Part shown: positions 21,241 through 34,700 of the stretch, piece by piece | How positions within the stretch are numbered: the stretch's first letter is position 1 | How the letters are laid out: the number at the start of each line of letters is the position of its first letter | Source: Pomacea canaliculata | Taxonomy: Eukaryota; Mollusca; Gastropoda; Architaenioglossa; Ampullariidae | DNA: 64,000 nucleotides | Direction of reading: 5' to 3' | Assembly (NCBI RefSeq): GCF_003073045.1 | Contig: NC_037598.1 | Coordinates: 25,047,822-25,111,821, forward strand | Program-made: the position numbers and the translations under genes | The notes under the pieces: generated by a model | Databases searched by the model: none | What the model saw: only the letters and a program-made list of their open reading frames with translations | Told to the model about the DNA's origin: nothing

Positions 21241-24200
21241 TTCCAGTTCGTTCTTATCCTATCTGATGATAATATCTATATAAGAAGTACAATGATAGTT
21301 TTAACATATTAAAAATGAAACAAAATATTTCAAAACAACCTTCTACGTGAGCAAACATTCTTTAACACAAACAGGCTGGTATTAATTGTATGGACACAAA
21401 CAGCAGTGATCAACTTTCAAACATTTCTGTCGATGTTTCTCCCTAGAGAGCCGAGTAAGACGATGTAAGTGGCTGCAGCTCACCTCAGCCGTCACAGATC
21501 AGAGAAACATCACCAAAGGTCGATAACGCAGACGAGAACTTGACTGTCCTCGCCGCAGAGTGGCGCTGCTGGTCCTGCCTGTATCTGCAGCAATCGCTGG
21601 TCGTCTGCTCCCTCGTCTTTAGTCTGCGTTGCGGTGGTTGCAGCTCCTGTTAGCAGCTTCCATTCAAACCGCGACGCAACAATAGTCGCCGATGGACATT
21701 ATCGACACTTTCATCCTCATCCACACAAACCATCGCACTTATATCGCAGTCAGGGACCGGCGGGAGGGACACATCCTTAGCTGGATGCCAACACCCTCGT
21801 CAGCTAAACTGCTTTCAAAACACTAACGGTTTAGGTGCTAGACGGTTATTTCCAGCTTGCATTTATGTCTACCTGTCATCCCCAGACTGATGGAGGGGCT
21901 GGCGAGTTGTGTAAAAACCCTACAACAAAACAAATCACTGAACAGGTTAGATGCTAAATGCTTTCTCTTTAGACAGCATATACTCGAAGTTTGCATGATA
22001 TGTATTTAAGTAAAGTTTTCATGAGCACACACACAAACCTAACCACAAAACACACACAGCTCACCACACCTGCGTCTGAACATCTGCACGTGCACGCAGT
22101 GACACAAAGTCCTCCATGTTGTGTGGACCAAGCCTGTTCCGTGGTATTCACCACAAGAACAATGGCTAACCCAGCTTCATCAATGACAAGCTCAGTCAAA
22201 AGGCGCTGTAACCGGTTTAAAAGGCGACTTCCGGTGGCAAGGTGTGTCTAGCTTCAGGTGCAGTCATCAAAGGCGAGCCGCTGGTGTTTGCTGGCGACAC
22301 CTGACAAATCGAAATCACTTTGTGTCCAGAAGCTCAGAGGCCGACTGCTTTCTGAACCCGCAGCTTGGAACGAACGACACCAGAAGCCATTGTACTCTCT
22401 AACAAATCTCATTTTTCTCAGTCGTCTGTTCTAGGGGGATGGAGGATATCCATCTTGTGAACGAGTACAGCATCCAGATGAGAACTGTTCTGCGGAAGTG
22501 ATTCTGAATGTCGTTTTCTTTTCTTTTTTGAGGATTTGGGAAGCAAAAAAAACCACACATATTTTAATGCCATTTTAGGAGGCAAAATATTTCAAAGTCT
22601 CAGACTTGTTCGGGATGTTGTGAATTGAATCTTGTTGATGCCTGAGAACTCGGAGTCTTGCCAGACTGTTGTCCTCCTTTCATGTCCTCCCCTAGTTCCC
22701 TGAGTGGGGAGATAAAGGTTGCACAGTGCGGTCTTTAAACCTGCTTTCATCGCCTTCGTCTCACCTCACAAACAACACAGGGTCTCTAATGGACCCAGCA
22801 TTGACCGGGGCCTTCCTCCAGAGTAATCAACTACCCCGCCCTGTACCACAGGTCTGGTCTGGAGGCTTGAAATACCCGCCTGTGTTCTTTGTCGCCTGTC
22901 CTTGTTCCTCCATTCTGCTTTCTTCTGTTTGCGGTGATGAAGTTTGTTTAATGTTGCTTTGCTTTAGTTTACACACATTCTGTGTTTATTTGTTTGCGTT
23001 TGAGAATTCTGCCATCCTGTCTGCACATGACAATTGTTTACCTCGCTTCATTGGTAGGCGCCAGCTTTTACTGAATAAAGTCTGAACTCTCACACACACA
23101 TTCTCTCTCCTCTCTATATTTTATCCAGCCACACCACAGAGCCGTCGGAAGTCTCCATTTTGTACTCACGCGCACTTTCTAGTCCATCAAATGTTCAAAA
23201 TCAAAGTGTACAGTTAAACAAACGTTAAATGTCAACAGAAATATAAACTGATTGAATTAGAAGTAAAGTGTTTGTGTTTAAAGCCTGGCTTCAATCAACG
23301 TTTTGTCGATCAACTGAGCTAACGGACATGTTTGGGAACCTGGTGTCCTGCTGATCACGTGACCTCGGTCTGCTGTCCATTAGAAATGTAAATTTGTGTT
23401 TTATTCCCTTGAAAATGGTTGTCATTGTCAAGTTCTTTGCCAACGAATCACTGGAAATTCCTGGCCTGCAAGCGACATTAAAAGCCGAGTTAAAGGTCGT
23501 GTTATCCGAGGTCGTTAATTGTAGGACAGACTTGCAAACACACGGATATCCACCCGTGGGCGAATGCCCGAGCACCCATGTCTGAGTTCGACTATGTCCC
23601 TTTAAGGCAAGTTTTATTATGTTGGTGGTGTTGTCGGTGGTGTTGTCGTAGTGGGCGAGCTGTCCAAAGCTGCCCCTTGCAACAGGTCGACCAAACCTAA
23701 ACCAGGTTTAGTGTCCGGTAAACGCTTGTAACATCCTGCAGACACTGACATTGATAGATACAGTCTAACAGTCATTCCTCTTTGTCAATATCTTTGTAAG
23801 AATTCATCAGCTTACTAAAGACTGCAGACATAACTGTCTACAATTCACAGGGCATGTGGAAGTCTATCTGCATGGATCACGTGATCAATGTAAATAAACT
23901 AAAACGTTCATTCAGAAACAAACAATTGATAAAATTGCACTTTTCATTCTAAATCAGGAGAATAATCCTAAAAAGGAGTTTATAAATAAATAAAAGATTG
24001 TAAAACAAAAGCTCCACTTACCCGTTATTACTATTAATGTTCATTACTGAAGAATTACCTTTCACCTTCTTTTTAAACTGAACTAAATGTAATTAGTGTA
24101 AACTTTAGTTCTCGATGGTCCAAACAAGCATATGGGACTATAAAGAAAATAGTTTTGGGTAAATTGTTATGTGAGTGGACAGTCAACGCGAATTTAAAGA

Positions 24201-24259
24201 CCATCAGTACAGCAGTCAAGCAACAAAGTTCATTGAACCCGCAAAAAATGAGTGCAATT

Positions 24260-24860
24260 GTCAAATATCCACATGGCAGGGCAGAACTGAACAGTGGATA
24301 TCATGCAGTGCACGCGCAATCGCCATTCATTGTCAACACAACAGTAACTTTAAAGGTCTGGGAGGGTCCTGCCAAAACTGCAGACCATTGGACCAGACAC
24401 AGTTCCTCAGGTTCATCAGGAGGACAAGGCAGACCTTCCATGGCAGGGTTCGTCTGTGACTCCCTGTAGCATCACCAAGTTAACCACATGGGCTGGTGGT
24501 CACCCTGTTCCCCAGATCTGAATCCCACTGAACTTTTGTGGGATGTTCTGGGTCAGTGACCCTGACCAACCACTCCGAGCAGTTGACCTCAACCAGCTGT
24601 ATAAGTGTCCTCAGCAAGAGCTGCAGGCAATTCCTCAAAGAAAATTGAGAGCACTGGTTCAGTTCCTGAGACAGCGGAGCTTTGTTTGCATTCAGGCCAA
24701 TGGTGGACACACCCGATGTTGACTTTCTTTTCTCTGATATCACCTTTCTGAATGGGTTACATCAGTCTAAGCTAAAATTCTTGTTGTTAAATTGATTTGT
24801 TTCAATGAAATTGGCTGATAAAGTTTCATCTGATAAATAAAGTAATGCTTTGATTCCGTG
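24260..24860 (+). mobile_element. Tc1-like transposon relic
   Basis: The plus strand keeps the C-terminus of a Tc1 transposase. SPDLNPTELLWDVLG matches the conserved SPDLNPIEHLWDVLG motif, and after an in-frame stop come LQAIPQ and VCIQANGGHTRC, matching the usual QAIPQ and NGGHTxY ends. The catalytic core is not recognisable, so it is a decayed fragment. Confidence 0.75.
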
Positions 24861-25479
24861 GTATTGTCTGCGTGTTTGTGGGCGCGGCACAGTCATTGAC
24901 TATTCATCGAGCCTCGCCATTTGTGTGTATCGCCGATACTTCCATTGACTTTATCTTTACTGTCCTCCACATATCGCTAAAGGGGGGCAGGTCCAGACTA
25001 TCTGAGGTGCACTTTATTTGATAAGCAACGAGGTTAAGATCATACTACCCTCAACTTGTAAACAAACCGATCGAGCTCCACCTGTAAACATAAGATGTAA
25101 GGACTGTTTGACCTCCACGTGCACATCACGTGATACACAAGGTGTAACAGCTCGGTAGGTAGCGTGGTAACCCTGCCAACAGTTCAAGTAGTTTGGCTGT
25201 CTATCAGCTCGGGGGATATGGCGACCCGATAAGCAGTTGAACTCTTTTATAAAAGAAGTAAGTCGAGATAAACATTCCAGGATTACCACCAAGGGAGTTA
25301 ATTGTCAACGTGCCAGGGTGGGTGAGATTTGCTTGGGGCGGTGTATGCGAGTACATTTTATACAGGGTGAGAGAGAGAGCACGAGCACCCCTCCCCCACA
25401 AATACTTGTATTTATTTCCCCTCATCGTATTTAAATCTTCTCTCAGAAGCTAATCACAAAGTTTCTCATGTCGCCGAGA

Positions 25480-26288
25480 GTGCTGTGGAGAGACAGGTCT
25501 GCACTAAATGGCGAACTACAAGGCTACAAGAACTAAAGTTTGTGGGCGTGGTCTGATCGAGCGATTGACAGCTGTGCCTTCGACGACGACGACAGACATC
25601 GTGCTGGCGATCTACGCTCCGCGGCAGAGGCAGAAGTCAAACTCGTGCGCTCCACGCACCCCACGCACTCCGCGCACCGCAGCCGCCGACTGTCAGCAGA
25701 CCTCAAGGGCCAGGACACGAACGAAGACAAATAAAAAGCTGCAGTCAGTTCCTGCTGGTGTCGTCGGCAAAGAAAACACCTCGCCACCTCACCACAGGCC
25801 GCGCTGTTGGCTCTCTGTGAAAGGTGGGTCAGTGCACGGCTACCCTCCCACCCACGCCGATCAAGTTCGAACCTCCGCGGCGCTGATATGCGAGCGATTT
25901 AAAGGGACTTGGCTGCCTGCCTGGACTACCGTGTCTGCTGGCGACAATAAACACTTCAAAGACCTGTCGTCTGTCACACCTGGTGAGTCGTTGAAGCGAC
26001 GAGAACAAACGCCACCCGCTCCCTGGGCCGCAACAAGTGACAAACTGTTCTCAGTGACCCTGTCATCGGCTCGCTCATCCACATCGTTACGAGAGTGAAT
26101 CGACGAAAGCTAACTGAGAATTGCGATCCCTTTAGCCAGTAAATCTGATGAAAGTAGGAAGTGTTTATCAGTTACTACTGTCCCACCTGTAGGTTGACAG
26201 CAACAGCTTGAAGTGACTGTTGATGTGTTAGTGGAGACGGACTGCGGTTGCTGATGTCGTAGACGGAGAGTTGTCGGAGGAAGCAGCG
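25480..26288 (+). promoter_or_regulatory. GC-rich upstream region of the CUB/LDLa gene
   Basis: This segment is richer in GC and CpG than its surroundings and ends at the ATG of the signal-peptide exon. It contains an ATG-initiated open frame of 196 codons (25508-26098; MANYKATRTKVCGRGL..., rich in Arg, Thr, Pro) with no recognisable domain, and a strong donor-like CACCTG|GTGAGT near 25981. A 5' UTR and promoter is most likely; the long frame may reflect low stop frequency in GC-rich DNA. Confidence 0.4.
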
Positions 26289-26367
26289 ATGTGTGAGAGA
26301 CAGAGTTGTCGCCAGCAATGGTGTGGTCCTCGCTGGCTCGTCACCGTGTTCCTCCTGCTGATTACAG
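26289..26367 (+). CDS. Signal-peptide exon
   Basis: ATG at 26289 (GCGATGT context) starts [16 protein letters not shown], followed by [11 protein letters not shown], a short n-region and hydrophobic core. The donor is GTGAGT at 26368, phase 1. It is joined to the exon at 35133 by phase and by the lack of any other candidate. Confidence 0.65.
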
Positions 26368-29300
26368 GTGAGTTGTTTACCTTGTGAGGGACAGAAATAG
26401 AGGCGCGTTGAGACAAGAACAAAGTTGGTTCCTTTGAGCGAATGACAGGTAATGGGTGACATAGAGACAACAACACAAACAGCACTGATCGAGGTCGTAC
26501 ACGTACGTTTGTGTGTGTGTGGTGGTGGTGGTGGTGGTGGGGGAGAATCTGTTTGTGTGTCTGTGTGTCTGTGTGTGTGTGTGTGCTGTTTCTGTCAGTG
26601 TTGTTAGGACAAGAAGATTCACGGACAGGTGAACTGTTCACGATGTCTTAACATAGACACCACGTGATGCAGAACCAATCCCTCCTTACTTTCGCAGACA
26701 TGCTGTGACAGGACATGCTCCAGAAACAAATCACGCGCTAATTTGCATGAGTTCAGACGTCTGCTTCTGTAACGCAGCTTATTGCTTACTTACTCATTGA
26801 AACAAAGGAATAAGCATGAGAGAACAGTCAGACCATGTTGTGCACATCTCAAAGAAGCGGCTGAAAAAATAACACCTGAACATAACGTGTGGGCACGCCA
26901 CAGAAAGAAAGAAAAAGAGAGGGAATAAACGAGAAAAGAGAAAGCGAAGCTGTGAGAGACAGAGTGCTGGAACAAATATGTAACATACAAAGTCAAGCTT
27001 AGTTAGAAAATATTATGACGAAGTGTGTTTAGGTATTTTAATGTTAGAAAGCATTATTTACTGACTTTCTGTGGAACGTTTTTTGTTGCGCATGTTTAGA
27101 ATAGAGAAATGTTTATCACATCACCTGACAGAGAGATGGTATGAGTAAACACAAACACCTTCTCTCTCTCCCGTCTGACAGTATGTCTGGTAATTCCTCT
27201 CTGTCTGTTTGTCTGTCTCTCTGGTTTATGCTTAGTCTTTGTGCTTGTAGGTGTGAGCTAGTGTGTGTCCCTGAGTGAAGAGGAAAATGGTGCGTGTGCG
27301 TGTGCATGTCCATGTGTGTGCGTGTGTGTGTGTGTGTGTGCGTGTGTATGTCCATGTGTGGGCATGTGCATCTGTGTGTGCGTGCATGTGTGTGTGTGTG
27401 TGCATATGTGTGTATGTCCATGTGTGTGTCCGTGTGTGTCTGTGTGTGCATGTGCATGCGACGTCTGCGGAATCAAGCCCCAGCCCTGAGCACATTGCCG
27501 AGGGCCATAAAGGCATGGACACAGGAGACCACAGCCATAAAGTCCGTTGTCGAGTCGCGAAGATAAAAATCAGCGGCTCGCCTCTAGTAATTGCTTGGGC
27601 CTGATGCTGCCACAGATAGCAGCCCGCAGCAGCCACATCCCATACATTCGTCTCGCACTTTATCGTCTGTGTCCTCGCCGTCTGCACTCACTTCCACAGC
27701 TCTTTGGTGGCGGAGTCCAAATCCTGAGACAGACTGGCACACACACACACGCATGCATGCACACATACACACACATATTCCCTGAATAGTCAGACCACAC
27801 ATACCTACTGTATATCACGGGTAACAGCTGTATATGGTGGGTAGCAGCTGTATATCACGGGTAGCAGCTGTATGCAGATTACAACTAAGGGTATAGCTGT
27901 GTGTCAACATCAGTTGTATCTGTGTGTCTGTGAGTTGTATCTGTGTGTATGAGTTGTATCTGTGTGTCTGTAAGCACTGCTCAATAAACATTTTTCCATG
28001 TAACAACACATTTTTCAAGTCGGCCTACCCCTGACACTTTAAGTCTCGCTTGTAATCTGCAGCTGATGGGAAAGTGATCCACAATGTCAAAGGTCACTGT
28101 GCAGGCAGCCGATTCTCGTAGTTTAATTTTCTGGCTGTGGCATTTATTCCAATAATTCTTATTTTATTAATGTAATTTTCGTATTTTTATGAATATTGGT
28201 TTGCCCTGTCTACAAAAAAACCATGAAACCTCTCGTAAGCCGAATGATGTTAATTATGGGAAAATGCAGCAGCCATTAATTTACTTGGGGGCAACATTTG
28301 AGACCCAAAGACTAACCTACCAAATCCACTAAATAACACATGAAACCTAAAATAATATTATCGTATAGTAACAGCAGGAATGATATTACACACACACACA
28401 TGTCCTAATCGGAAAAGTCTGTTTGCACACATATGTCGATGAGAACATTACCATCATTTCATTGTCAGATTCTTTTAAGTTTGGGAACATGTCCTTACTT
28501 AGCTGTTTCAAGAACTGAACAACTTTTTCTTCAGTAAAAGCTTCCAAACGGATTGAACAATATTTTCAACTTATTTTTCATTGTTCTGAAATCCCCCAAA
28601 CGCAGAGAAAATGAATCTCTCAGGTCACTCAACGTTTTGCTGTAGTTTCTTTCTTTATAAACACTAATTGTCAAGGTGTACAGGGTAGGACGATTTGGAA
28701 ATTTTGTGTCCTTCCCTTCAGGTTCAAAAGAGCATGGGTTTCTTGATGTACCCTCTGTTCTCTCTTACAATATTCTAGGCCACAATAAAACTCGCTTTGA
28801 ACTGGGTTGTAAACTGTTTGGTAATCATGAGTTGCTGGTAGTAGGTGTGACTTTTTCACTCTTGCTTTTTAGGAAACTTCACACCAATACCCTGATTGTT
28901 TTGTGCTAAAATGCTTCTTCTAATTGTGGTCTTTGAAGACTACGATGCTTGTCTATCAAATCAAAACACATCTTTATCCCAACATCAGTAAATAAAATAC
29001 TTTGTCGCTCGTTGTTGACTTTCGACACTCGCCATCCACCTTTCTCTCTTTCCCGTGACCTATGACCCTGAACACCTAAGACACTATCTGCACACACACT
29101 GCAACCCTTGTGTACCGACAGACTGAACTTGTGACTAATGAGAATGTAAACATGCAAAACCTGCTTGTGACCTCAAGCAATAAGTCATTGGAGTCACTGT
29201 CCTGTCACAACACAGGTAAATACTGCCGCCAGCCTTTCCTTTGAAGTCAGCCGCCACAGATATTTTTTCACCCACTCCATCAGCCATCTCTGCCCTGTTA

Positions 29301-31717
29301 GTTGTTGTTTTTGTTTTTGTACTTTGCTTTGTTAGAATGTCACTGACTGGCAGTTTCTACCGCTACGTAGTATTTAAATTAAATTTCAGCCAAAAGACTC
29401 CGCGGACCGGACTTTGTCCACCCCTGGTCTATAAAATAATTAATATACAGAAATAATTAAAATACATTGTAGTCGCCTTTACCTGAATCAATAAGACAGC
29501 ATATAATAAAACAAATGATGGAAGTGATTTTTGCTTTCTGCCCGAAATATTCTCTTAATATTTCTCTCGATTAACGAAAACAGATACAAATGTCTTTCCT
29601 GAAAGCTCCAAATCCCATGTTGTGATTGTTAGTGGCTGGAGTACAACCTGTGTTTATGTTGCCGAAACCATTCTCCGTGTGGAAAACCAGTCTCAGTAAT
29701 TCTTTCCCCTGAAGTGATTTTAACTCCCATTTGGCCTCCAACATCAACACAATACTCTTTATTCAGGTTTGAAAGGGTGGCCGTGTCGAATCCACCAAAA
29801 TGTCCGCTTGTCATCAATACACTGACAATCGTAAGGATGTTAGTTCGAATCTTGTCTTGGAGAATGACAACGCTTTGTTTATTCGTAAGATCTTTGGTCC
29901 TACAGAGTTTTTTCTGGATATTCTGGTTTTCTTCCCCTTCAAGACCCTGTTTCGCGAATTGCTAAATGATTAGTTGATAAATGCACTAAATATCAAATAA
30001 GCAACCTTCCATCAAAATTTTGCTTTGATCCTACAAGTAGAGTTTAGTTTATCTTTAGCTCGAGGTTAATGAACCTCACTGGCCGACAGGACAGTTCAAT
30101 GTTTACCTTGCTGTCCATTGTGCCGGCGACAAGTACACTATGTCTGAGTGTTATCCGGTTATTTATCCTGCGGCACAGAACAGCAAACAAAAAGTCATTA
30201 CATTAATACCTGTCTGGAACTACATTTGTTCTGATGATAGTTTTTTTAGCAAGACCTTTCTCACAAGGCAGAAAAATGTCGATCGCCGTGATTTTGCTGA
30301 TGAAAGGCCTGCACCATAAATGTTATCAATATGACCCGCAGCTTTTTTCAGATATTTTTGGATCGTGAATTGTCCGCTTGAGAAGCTCGATCATATTTAG
30401 AATTCGGTTTTCACGGGCTAAAAATGTTCATTCAGTAACTAGCTGGGAAAGCTTGTGAGACCGATTGTTAACTGTAATTGTCAGTGTTGATGGCGTGTAA
30501 ATGAGTTGGACATTTACAGGGAGTCTGACAGGTCGTGATCACATTTACCGGCGCCTGTTGACACCAAAATTAATTATCTATAAAATTTAATAAACATGAG
30601 CAGTAAAAGTGACAGTACTCAATCTGGATGCTAAACGAGCTCACATTAATTAAGAATTGATTTCAGGTCAACGATGACAAGTATCCCGTGGGTTAGCAAT
30701 AATATTCAGATGTACAAACAAGGACTTGGTCAGAAACAATTTAGAGATGTGACAAAAGTAAATGACACCATGGCTTCCTAAGATGTTTATATGAATGAGA
30801 ATGCAGAAAAGCACATTGAATAAAAATTTGACAAAAAGTACAAACAAATACCGAACTCTCTCAATCAGAAAGGACCTTTCAGTTGTTATTTAACCCCTTC
30901 CTCCCCGCCATCATCCTTACAACTAATGTTGATGACTTTTCGCATTCATGTAAATCGTTTGATGTCTCGTGCACTCATACCAACTGCATTTTTAGTCTCA
31001 CCCTGTCTTGTCTGACCTTCCCGGGATTTACTGTATTGCTACATGAGTCTGGTCTGTCAGAAATTATTTCTTGTCTCCTGCGCCATCTTGGAAGTGAAAG
31101 GTCAGCCATGTCAGCCATACGTGTCTCTCCAAGTCAGTTGACAGAACTGCGACCCGGAGATTGGCTCTGACTCCTTCTGTCAGGAACTGTACGACAGGGA
31201 ACGAACAGAGAATGAAAAGCCATGTTGCTGTAACTGAAAAAATATCATTATAAAAATCGATGTTGGACTGCGGGACAAGTCCGACAACCTCGGTGACGCG
31301 CGAAGGGAAAGAATCATTGGCAGTGGCGCCACCACACTCACCGTTTTCCGGCAATTAGCTGGTCGTGTTCACAAGCGGCCAAAACGTTTGTGTAATCAAT
31401 AATGTCATTTTTTCTGTCAAAAAAGCCCTTCTCCAGGCTGTGAAATTCGACCACGTGGAAAGAGAGGTGCCCCCCTTCTTTTACCATCTCCCTTAACCAC
31501 CACCCCACTGCCGACCCCACTGCCGACCCCACTGCCGACCCCCACGATCCAATGTCGCAGACTTCCTGACCGGCCTGGCTGTCTGAACTTGAGGCTGAAC
31601 TGAAACGCAGCAGACCATGAGAAGTTTGTTCCACCTCTCTAAAGATATATATAACATATCTACACATGTATCCACACACACTATATAGTTATATCCCTTT
31701 TGTGTCCTTTTGTGTCC

Positions 31718-31759
<42 letters not shown>

Positions 31760-34700
31760 CACTGTGTGTGTTAGAAAGTATGTACTTTGTCCATGATGTA
31801 GTCACGTGCACTTGTGTACCAGCCCCTGTTTGTCTTCATTTTTAAGAAGACTCTCCACCTCTCTACACCTCTCTACCTCCACGCTCTCTACCTCCACGCT
31901 CTCTACCGATGTGTACAATCATCCTCCATACAAATGTCTCGTCTGTATAAAAGCAGGCTAGAGAGCAAGGAGGATACCAGTGAGAAAGAAGCCCACAGTC
32001 AGAGATACCCTCCTCCCGGCGAGTGATGGCCAATCACGTGTCCTGTGACACTTGTGACAGCTAATTTGCATACAAAGTGCTGCTGCTCCTTTTGAATGCA
32101 TTACCATTTCTCGTTTTTCTCTCACAATTGTCAGCCGCTTCTTGCAGCCGGTCTGTACAACTCGGCCCCTGCCTGGCCACGTGACCTGTGACCCTGAGGA
32201 CAAAGGAGATGAGCAGAGGACCAATGTTCCAAATAAAAGAACTAACTAAGAAAAAAATTGCCTGCTGAAGTTGGGCATTTATTTTTACAAAATCATGGAA
32301 CATTTACCGTTGATTAGAGAAAAAACATGTAATCAACCCTTTAATTTGAAGGCAACATGTGAGTATAGGCATTAATCGAAAAATAACGTGAAAATGTGGG
32401 CCTTGACTAGCAGTCATGTGCTAAATACATTGAATATTATATATATATAACTCATGACATACAAGGAAATATACAAGAGATATCAACATGCCATAACGGT
32501 AAATTAAAAACACAGTTCAACGGTTTGAGTGTTCGAAATATTTTTTTCAGTAAAACTTTCTTTACTTGTATTTCTAAAATATTTGTCTTCGAACTTCAAA
32601 AAAAGCGATGTTGATTGATTTTAATACCTAGCAACATAGCAAAGGCTAGTCACTAACCTTTAGATAAATGTTGTAAGAGATAAGTTTTTTGGGTCACCAA
32701 AAAAATCTTGAGACAAGGTGAACTGTCTCAGTACAGACAAGTCTGTCTATCATTGGTGCATTCGTCTAGCTATTATCTACTCATGCATCAACTCCAGATA
32801 CTGATTCCAGTGGATCTTAATGTTTCAGTCACGCTCCAATGAATATCAGTCCCACGTTATCAGGTTGGTCATGCAGCAGACCGGAACAGCAGTGTTCTTG
32901 GAGGAAGAGAAATGTGACAAATTGTATTCATATCAATAATTACCAGCCCTTTGCTGAATAGAATAGGTTCTCCTTGTATCATCGACTGTATTAGAGGTTT
33001 TTTTCTTCTTTCCTTCTTTCTTCCTTTTATCCCGTTTCTTTCTTTCTATTTTTTCTTGCTTTATCCTTGTCTTCTTTTTTTATTTCTTTTTTCTTCTTTA
33101 GTATCTTTCTTTCCTTTTTTAGTATCTTTCTTTCCTGTGTATTCGTTTTCTTTTCCTTAGTATTATTATTATTTTAGCTTTTTTTTTACATTTTTCTGTA
33201 GTTTACACAAAGACAAATACCAAGTAAATAGAACGATAACGCAAACTAAATTTTCACAACGAAAAGTTATCACATCTGTCCTGTCGTCTCCTACATCGTC
33301 ACAAAAGACTAAGTCCATGTCTTCTCTCATCAATTTGTTGTTTTTAACTCTGTTCTTCAAACTTGTTTGTCTGTATTTAAAGGACACATCAGTACTACCT
33401 AAGTACCACATGCGGACAATGAGACCTCGCAGTATGGCCTCACAGACATTAGTGTTTTCCTCCCCACACCATATTCTGGCAGCAGCTCCATCTCTCAGTC
33501 ATAAAACTCGCGGCGGAAGTCATCAAGAAGTCATGGCGGCCGCGCGGCGGTAGGTTCGCACCCACTTCGCCCTCGCAAAACACGACACATCCATTTGGTA
33601 GACAACAGCCGTGAAAGGATGTCTTTTTAAACTCTACCGAGGTGAGCGAGTCTGATGTCAGCCCTGCGCGTGACGCTTCTTCCCTCCTGCAAGCCGCGTG
33701 CGTCACGTTCCAACGTGATTTTCCGCCACGTAGTCTGCACGTGAAAGGCGTTGTAGAGCGCGCGCAGGGAGGGAACCTCCGCAGACAGCTTCACCGGATA
33801 TGCCCGGGCATAAAACGTGGAAGCGCCTAATGGCGGGCTTTTGCATCTACATGACGCCCAATGTCGCTGTCGCCATGGTGACGCCGGGCACGGCGATTTC
33901 CAAGCAGCGCGCAGGCCGGAAGTGCACTTAGAACTGCATCATACAGGGAGACGACTCCGCCGAAGGAGACCTTAGTCAGCATGTGGCCGTTCGCGACGGT
34001 GCGCCCGCGAGAATATCGCGAGATGTAGCGAGATATCGCGAGACTCTGGCTTTGGAGGGAGAGCCATGGCGCGATCGTGCTGCCGCCTAATGTAGCGTGC
34101 CAGCATTTGCACGGCGGATGAACACAGCGAGACTGCGGGTGTCGGACTAACAGCTTTTTTGTACATTTTTTTCTCATTTGTATTTTCCTTTATTTTCCTT
34201 CTCTCTTTTTCTCAAGATAGGAGAAATGAGAGTCTTATCCATGTGAAGATGCGAGATTTGCTATATTTCTTGGAAATAACCATTCCTGAGTATTTCGTAC
34301 TTATCATTGCTTTTATTCATTAAGTATGTGTGAGCGCGCGGAAAAATACCAAGAATAAATATTTATGTGGCGTGATGGGTTTTTTTTTCATTTTACTCTA
34401 ACCTTTAACCTTAATCCCTAGCCTTAACCTTCCTTCATTTCCTTTCTCACATCCACACATTCCCCGTGTCTACAAATGAATAACCCCGAGAACAAATCTC
34501 AATTTTTCGACTTCTTCAAATTAAGATGTTTTTACTTATTGGCAGCGTTGTGGAACTATGTGATGGCAGAGCAACATGTAGTTATTATGAATGGTTTCTC
34601 TACAGCTTCTTCACGAGTTAGCTTCATCAACCCACCCCACCACAAACACACACATCCTGCACTTCGCCGCCTCCACCCTCAGGCAGAGGGGTACACACAC

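Larger units (their letters stand above)
17565..26288. other. 8.7-kb intergenic region
   Basis: No multi-exon gene is evident. It holds an E-box cluster (19030-19295), a CpG-richer ATG-bearing segment (20260-20610), a GTT/ATT microsatellite (21168-21240), a Tc1-like relic (24260-24860) and a GC-rich segment before the next gene (25480-26288). Confidence 0.5.

Noticed and set aside
27116..27690. Several 70-150-codon frames on both strands
   Set aside because: Composed of GT-rich repeat (His/Thr or Cys/Val runs), no splice or domain support.
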